Shown: positions 61,013-64,000 of the stretch, one piece after another | How the letters are laid out: each line of letters starts with the position of its first letter | Numbering within the stretch: position 1 is the stretch's first letter | Assembly: GCF_003814745.1 (NCBI RefSeq) | Contig: NZ_RKRD01000001.1 | Span: 496,001-560,000 of the forward strand | DNA: 64,000 nt | Reading direction: 5' to 3' | Source of the DNA: Hydrogenoanaerobacterium saccharovorans | GTDB taxonomy: Bacteria > Bacillota > Clostridia > Oscillospirales > Ruminococcaceae | Notes under the pieces: model-generated | Database searches by the model: none | The model's input: only the letters and a program-made list of their open reading frames with translations | What the model was told of the DNA's origin: nothing | Translations under genes and position numbers: made by a program

Positions 61013-62119
61013 TTAATACCCTATTGGTTCATAAAGTATGGTTGGCTTTTTTTGTGTATCGCTCGATTGTTGGTTTGCATAAGGTTGTTTTTCGGTGGTT
61101 GCGTGGACTGAGGAACAAATTTCTTTTTCTTTAATTTCGTCTTTCTTCTGAATAGCAAACTTTGAGAGCTGTTCTAACTCATCTTTGGTAGACCTTGCGT
61201 TTTGCTGTGTAATCTCTTTACACTTCATATCAATATCAGTAATTAGCCCAGCGGCGGTGGTACGGATAGTTTCTAATGAATTTTTCAATTCATCCAAGTT
61301 GCGCCCTGTACTCCAGCTTGCAATATAAGTAAAAGAATAATCCGATGTATCTATTCCGTAATGTTGGCAGACAGTGTAAGCAACACTTTCAGCCTCCACT
61401 TCCTTAGTGTTGCGATTTTTTCGCTGTTCGATTGGAACATTTTTTTCTTTCTCTCCGTAGTAATTATGTAACTTCGCATGAGTAATTTCATGTATAGCAG
61501 TTTTTATAGTTTGAGCTTCACTCAAATCTTCTGTTATTGCAATACGGTTTTCTATATAGTTACAATAACCTTTTGCACCGTCAGTAATATTTTCAAAGTC
61601 GATAGGAAAGGGTGACACTTCCTTTAAGGCATTAAAAAAGGTGGCGTAATTATTCACGTCACCAGTTAATTCTTTTATTTCTAATTCAGGTAAAGGCTTG
61701 CCCTCGGTCTGCGAAATATCAAAAACAGATACAACTTTGAAAGCTGGTATGGTTATCTCTATAGTTTCTGTTACTGGTTTTCCATCCTTACCGATTATAG
61801 GCTTTTGTGTTTCAGGGTTAATAGCTTCTTCATTCTTTTTAATCTTATATGGTGCAGGGGCAATAATTTTAATGCTTTTTTCACCACGTTTGACAAACCT
61901 GTCGAAGTTTTTCTTCCATGCATTAAACCCTGCAACAAGTGTTGCTTGAGGATTTTGCATAGCTATCAGCACCATGTTGTTAATACTATACTCGTGGAAT
62001 TTTGACATTACGTTTAAATAATTTCTATAGCGTTCGCTCTCAAAAAGCTCTTTAATCCCTTGTTCTAAGCGGTCAGTAATTTCTTTAAGAGGATTTTTCT
62101 TATCATTGGTATTTTCCAA
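61013..62119 (-). CDS. ArdC-like antirestriction protein (ssDNA-binding and metallopeptidase domains)
   Basis: A 368-residue protein. The N-terminal ArdC-type domain (about 1-130) has GFNAWKKNFDRFVKRGEKSIKIIAP, known to bind single-stranded DNA. A zincin-like domain carries H210-E-I-T-H214, with an EVEAESVAYTVC motif giving the third ligand. Proteins of this kind protect incoming element DNA against restriction. The gene follows the TTRAP-like and ParB genes and would be expressed early after entry. Confidence 0.85.
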   Translation of the reverse strand: MENTNDKKNPLKEITDRLEQGIKELFESERYRNYLNVMSKFHEYSINNMVLIAMQNPQATLVAGFNAWKKNFDRFVKRGEKSIKIIAPAPYKIKKNEEAINPETQKPIIGKDGKPVTETIEITIPAFKVVSVFDISQTEGKPLPELEIKELTGDVNNYATFFNALKEVSPFPIDFENITDGAKGYCNYIENRIAITEDLSEAQTIKTAIHEITHAKLHNYYGEKEKNVPIEQRKNRNTKEVEAESVAYTVCQHYGIDTSDYSFTYIASWSTGRNLDELKNSLETIRTTAAGLITDIDMKCKEITQQNARSTKDELEQLSKFAIQKKDEIKEKEICSSVHATTEKQPYANQQSSDTQKKPTILYEPIGY

Positions 62120-62153
62120 ATTTAGTACTCCTTCCTTTTAGCTCTGATTTGAA

Positions 62154-62366
62154 TTAGAATTCATCAAATATTGTTGTAAGGTTTAATTCTTGAAGTTCAT
62201 TTTGAGAAGTTCTTTCAATTTTGCCAATCAGCGTAGAAACTAAATTTTGCATATCTGCATCTTCAATGAACGGTTGAACCTCTTTTAAAGAGGAAAGCAA
62301 TTGGTTTTTGTTAAGCGGTGATTTAGCATACATATTAATCACGCTTAATTCATCAATAGTAAACAT
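62154..62366 (-). CDS. TTRAP-like transposon-transfer assisting protein
   Basis: A 70-residue acidic helical protein beginning MFTIDELSVI and ending in LTTIFDEF. Size, opening motif and position resemble the TTRAP family of small proteins found on Gram-positive conjugative transposons. Its molecular role is not well known. AAAGGAGG precedes the ATG. Confidence 0.6.
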   Translation of the reverse strand: MFTIDELSVINMYAKSPLNKNQLLSSLKEVQPFIEDADMQNLVSTLIGKIERTSQNELQELNLTTIFDEF

Positions 62367-62380
62367 AAAAAACCTCCTTT

Positions 62381-63301
62381 CTACTGATTATTATGATAAT
62401 AGATGAGAGCTTTTAAAATGTAATTCTGAACCTCGCTGTCATCTAATGTATCAGGTATATATGACCACACCTTATTTAAAGCAGGCTTGCTGAATTTGAG
62501 TTTACGTTCAGTCGTTTTTACTGTCTTTGCAGGCTTAAACATATTATTCAAAACAGCATATGTGATTGGTGCAATCTCCTTTGAATATTTCTTGATGTTC
62601 TCTGATTGCTCAACTGAAATCTTTACTTTGTTTTCAGAAAGATATGCATCTATAATTTCTTGCTCATCGGTCGTAAGATACGAAAGGTTTACACCGACAC
62701 GAAAAGGGAGAATGCTATCATCCACCAGTTGCAAGAGCGTTGGAATTAGTTCGGTCAGGCGGATATATCTATAAATTTCTTTTCTTGTTGTACCATTTTG
62801 TTCTGCAATTATTGAAACACTGGGACCATTGGTCCCAAGGTTTTTTAATGAATCCGTTTGTAATTTATAGGCAAGTGCCTTTTCACTAGGTAACAGCTGT
62901 TCTCGTTGGTTTAAGTTCGTGTCAGTAAATATTAAATTTGCAGTGTCATCGTCGACATCTCTAATTATTGCAGGAATAGTTTCTAATCCTGCTTTGTCAG
63001 AACCTTGTACACGTCGATGTCCAGCAAGTATTTGATAATATTTGTACGGATGTTGTTCATCCGATGGCATTGGTCGCACAATGATAGGGGAGAGAACACC
63101 ATTTAGTTTAATGTTTTGCGTTAATTCTTCTAATTTTTCTAAAGAATAACGGCTGAAAATAGTTTTTTGCAATGGATGTGCTTCCAAGTCTGAAATTCTT
63201 AGTGTAGCTATTTGCATGCTGGAAGATACATTTCCAAACAGAGCATCATATGATTGCTCAGGTGTTGGTACTGATGAAAGCCGTGTTCTTAGATTAGCCA
63301 T
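62381..63301 (-). CDS. parB: ParB-like partition protein
   Basis: A 306-residue protein with a ParB/Srx-type domain: LEELTQNIKLNGVLSPIIVRPM, then the CTP-binding AGHRRVQGSDKAG motif. A KorB/ParB-type helix-turn-helix region follows (LLPSEKALAYKLQTDSL, EQNGTTRKEIYRYIRLTELIP). I start it at the ATG at 63301 with GGAGGAG 7 bases upstream; it overlaps the ParA stop by 8 bases. It would load at a parS-like site on the element, which I could not locate. Confidence 0.9.
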   Translation of the reverse strand: MANLRTRLSSVPTPEQSYDALFGNVSSSMQIATLRISDLEAHPLQKTIFSRYSLEKLEELTQNIKLNGVLSPIIVRPMPSDEQHPYKYYQILAGHRRVQGSDKAGLETIPAIIRDVDDDTANLIFTDTNLNQREQLLPSEKALAYKLQTDSLKNLGTNGPSVSIIAEQNGTTRKEIYRYIRLTELIPTLLQLVDDSILPFRVGVNLSYLTTDEQEIIDAYLSENKVKISVEQSENIKKYSKEIAPITYAVLNNMFKPAKTVKTTERKLKFSKPALNKVWSYIPDTLDDSEVQNYILKALIYYHNNQ

Positions 63302-64000
63302 GTAAAATCTCCTCCACAACCTTAATGTACAACTTACCGAGTTTGCTGTTCTTCGTTTCTACAAGGCTCTTTTGTTCCGATGTTGATTTTGATGCCTCAG
63401 ACAACCGCGGTATAACCGTCTGAAAGACTTTATTTCCAAATGTATCTCGCAAGACTGCATCCACATCTTTTGCCATATTGGTACGAGCATCCGACATTGT
63501 AATTAAGATGCCGCTAATGGTAAGTGCAGGGTTTTGGTTGTGACGAATACGTTCGTAGGTATCAAGCAAGGAGCCAACACCATCAACGGCAAACTTCTCT
63601 GCTTGCACGGGTATGATTAGTTTATCGCTCGCTACCATTGCATTTACTACCAGTAAGTCTAAAGACGGACGGCAATCAATAAGAATGTAATCATATTTTT
63701 CAAAAAATGGCTCATTCAAAATTCGTTGCAAGACAGTGTTACTGTCACGGTCATTACTTAAAATACTGGTTGTTGTTGCCAACATTTTTGAAGATGGTAT
63801 ATAATCAATACCCTCTGCATTGGTAAGTACAAAAGAGTCAGGGTTAAGTGGTTGACGTGCTACCATTGCATAGATAAGTTCACTAATGGTCGGGCGATTG
63901 CTAAAATCGAACCCGAGATAGTCTGAAAGGTTACCCTGTTGGTCAAGGTCAATCAATAACACTTTTTTGCCGAGTTTGTTTAACCCTGCGCCTACATTCA
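63294..64000 (-). CDS. parA: ParA partition ATPase (5' end outside the window)
   Basis: The C-terminal 235 residues of a ParA/Soj-type ATPase. The frame is open to the right edge, reading NVGAGLNKLGKKVLLIDLDQQGNLSDYLG, so the Walker A part and the start lie beyond it. The A' motif LLIDLDQQGN and Walker B YDYILIDCRPSLD are present. With ParB it would position and segregate the element, favouring a plasmid-like or replicating ICE state. Confidence 0.92.
   Translation of the reverse strand, partial: NVGAGLNKLGKKVLLIDLDQQGNLSDYLGFDFSNRPTISELIYAMVARQPLNPDSFVLTNAEGIDYIPSSKMLATTTSILSNDRDSNTVLQRILNEPFFEKYDYILIDCRPSLDLLVVNAMVASDKLIIPVQAEKFAVDGVGSLLDTYERIRHNQNPALTISGILITMSDARTNMAKDVDAVLRDTFGNKVFQTVIPRLSEASKSTSEQKSLVETKNSKLGKLYIKVVEEILHG

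Overview
The window looks like an anaerobic Firmicute, probably class Clostridia. The grounds are strong GGAGG-type ribosome binding sites, sigma-A promoters, a YesM/YesN two-component system beside an Lpl-type sugar transporter, a MobL-type relaxase, DUF4320/DUF6550/TTRAP-type proteins and a Bacillus-type LexA box. The species cannot be named from the sequence alone. No integrase, tRNA, rRNA, CRISPR array or insertion sequence was seen.

Three blocks are visible. (1) Positions 1-6500 form a defence block on the minus strand: a Septu pair (ptuA-ptuB) bounded by two copies of a 47-bp dyad repeat, and a Gabija pair (gajA-gajB). (2) Positions 6541-21618 hold a carbohydrate uptake and degradation locus with visibly higher GC: a YesM/YesN-like sensor and regulator on the minus strand, and divergently an ABC importer (two permeases and a lipoprotein) followed by a DUF4091 hydrolase, a Gfo/Idh oxidoreductase, a GH110-like alpha-galactosidase, a secreted GH16 enzyme and a GH31 enzyme. 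Two decayed genes follow (21764-23293). (3) From about 23400 to the right edge runs a conjugative element or plasmid, almost all on the minus strand.

Read in its transcription direction (right to left) the third block carries ParA-ParB, a TTRAP-like protein, an ArdC-like antirestriction protein, a prepilin peptidase, a tandem AbrB protein, a type I toxin-antitoxin pair, several exported proteins including a 1573-residue Ig-repeat protein, a complete Tad-type pilus operon, a primase-like protein, the type IV secretion core (VirB2-, VirB6-, VirB3-, VirB4-like and an M23 peptidase), a candidate oriT, a ribbon-helix-helix accessory protein, a very long MobL relaxase, a HAD/ArdC-type protein with a frameshift, the VirD4 coupling protein, a replication-type winged-helix protein, and a LexA-controlled pair (Y-family polymerase and SRAP/HMCES protein).

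A diverged copy of the terminator and 3' end of the small gene behind the polymerase lies at 6334-6500, so blocks 1 and 3 were probably once adjacent, with the sugar locus between two related ends. The element seems able to segregate (ParAB), replicate (winged-helix protein), transfer (T4SS, relaxase, oriT), attach (Tad pilus and surface proteins), evade restriction (ArdC-like), persist (toxin-antitoxin) and exclude phage (Gabija, Septu).
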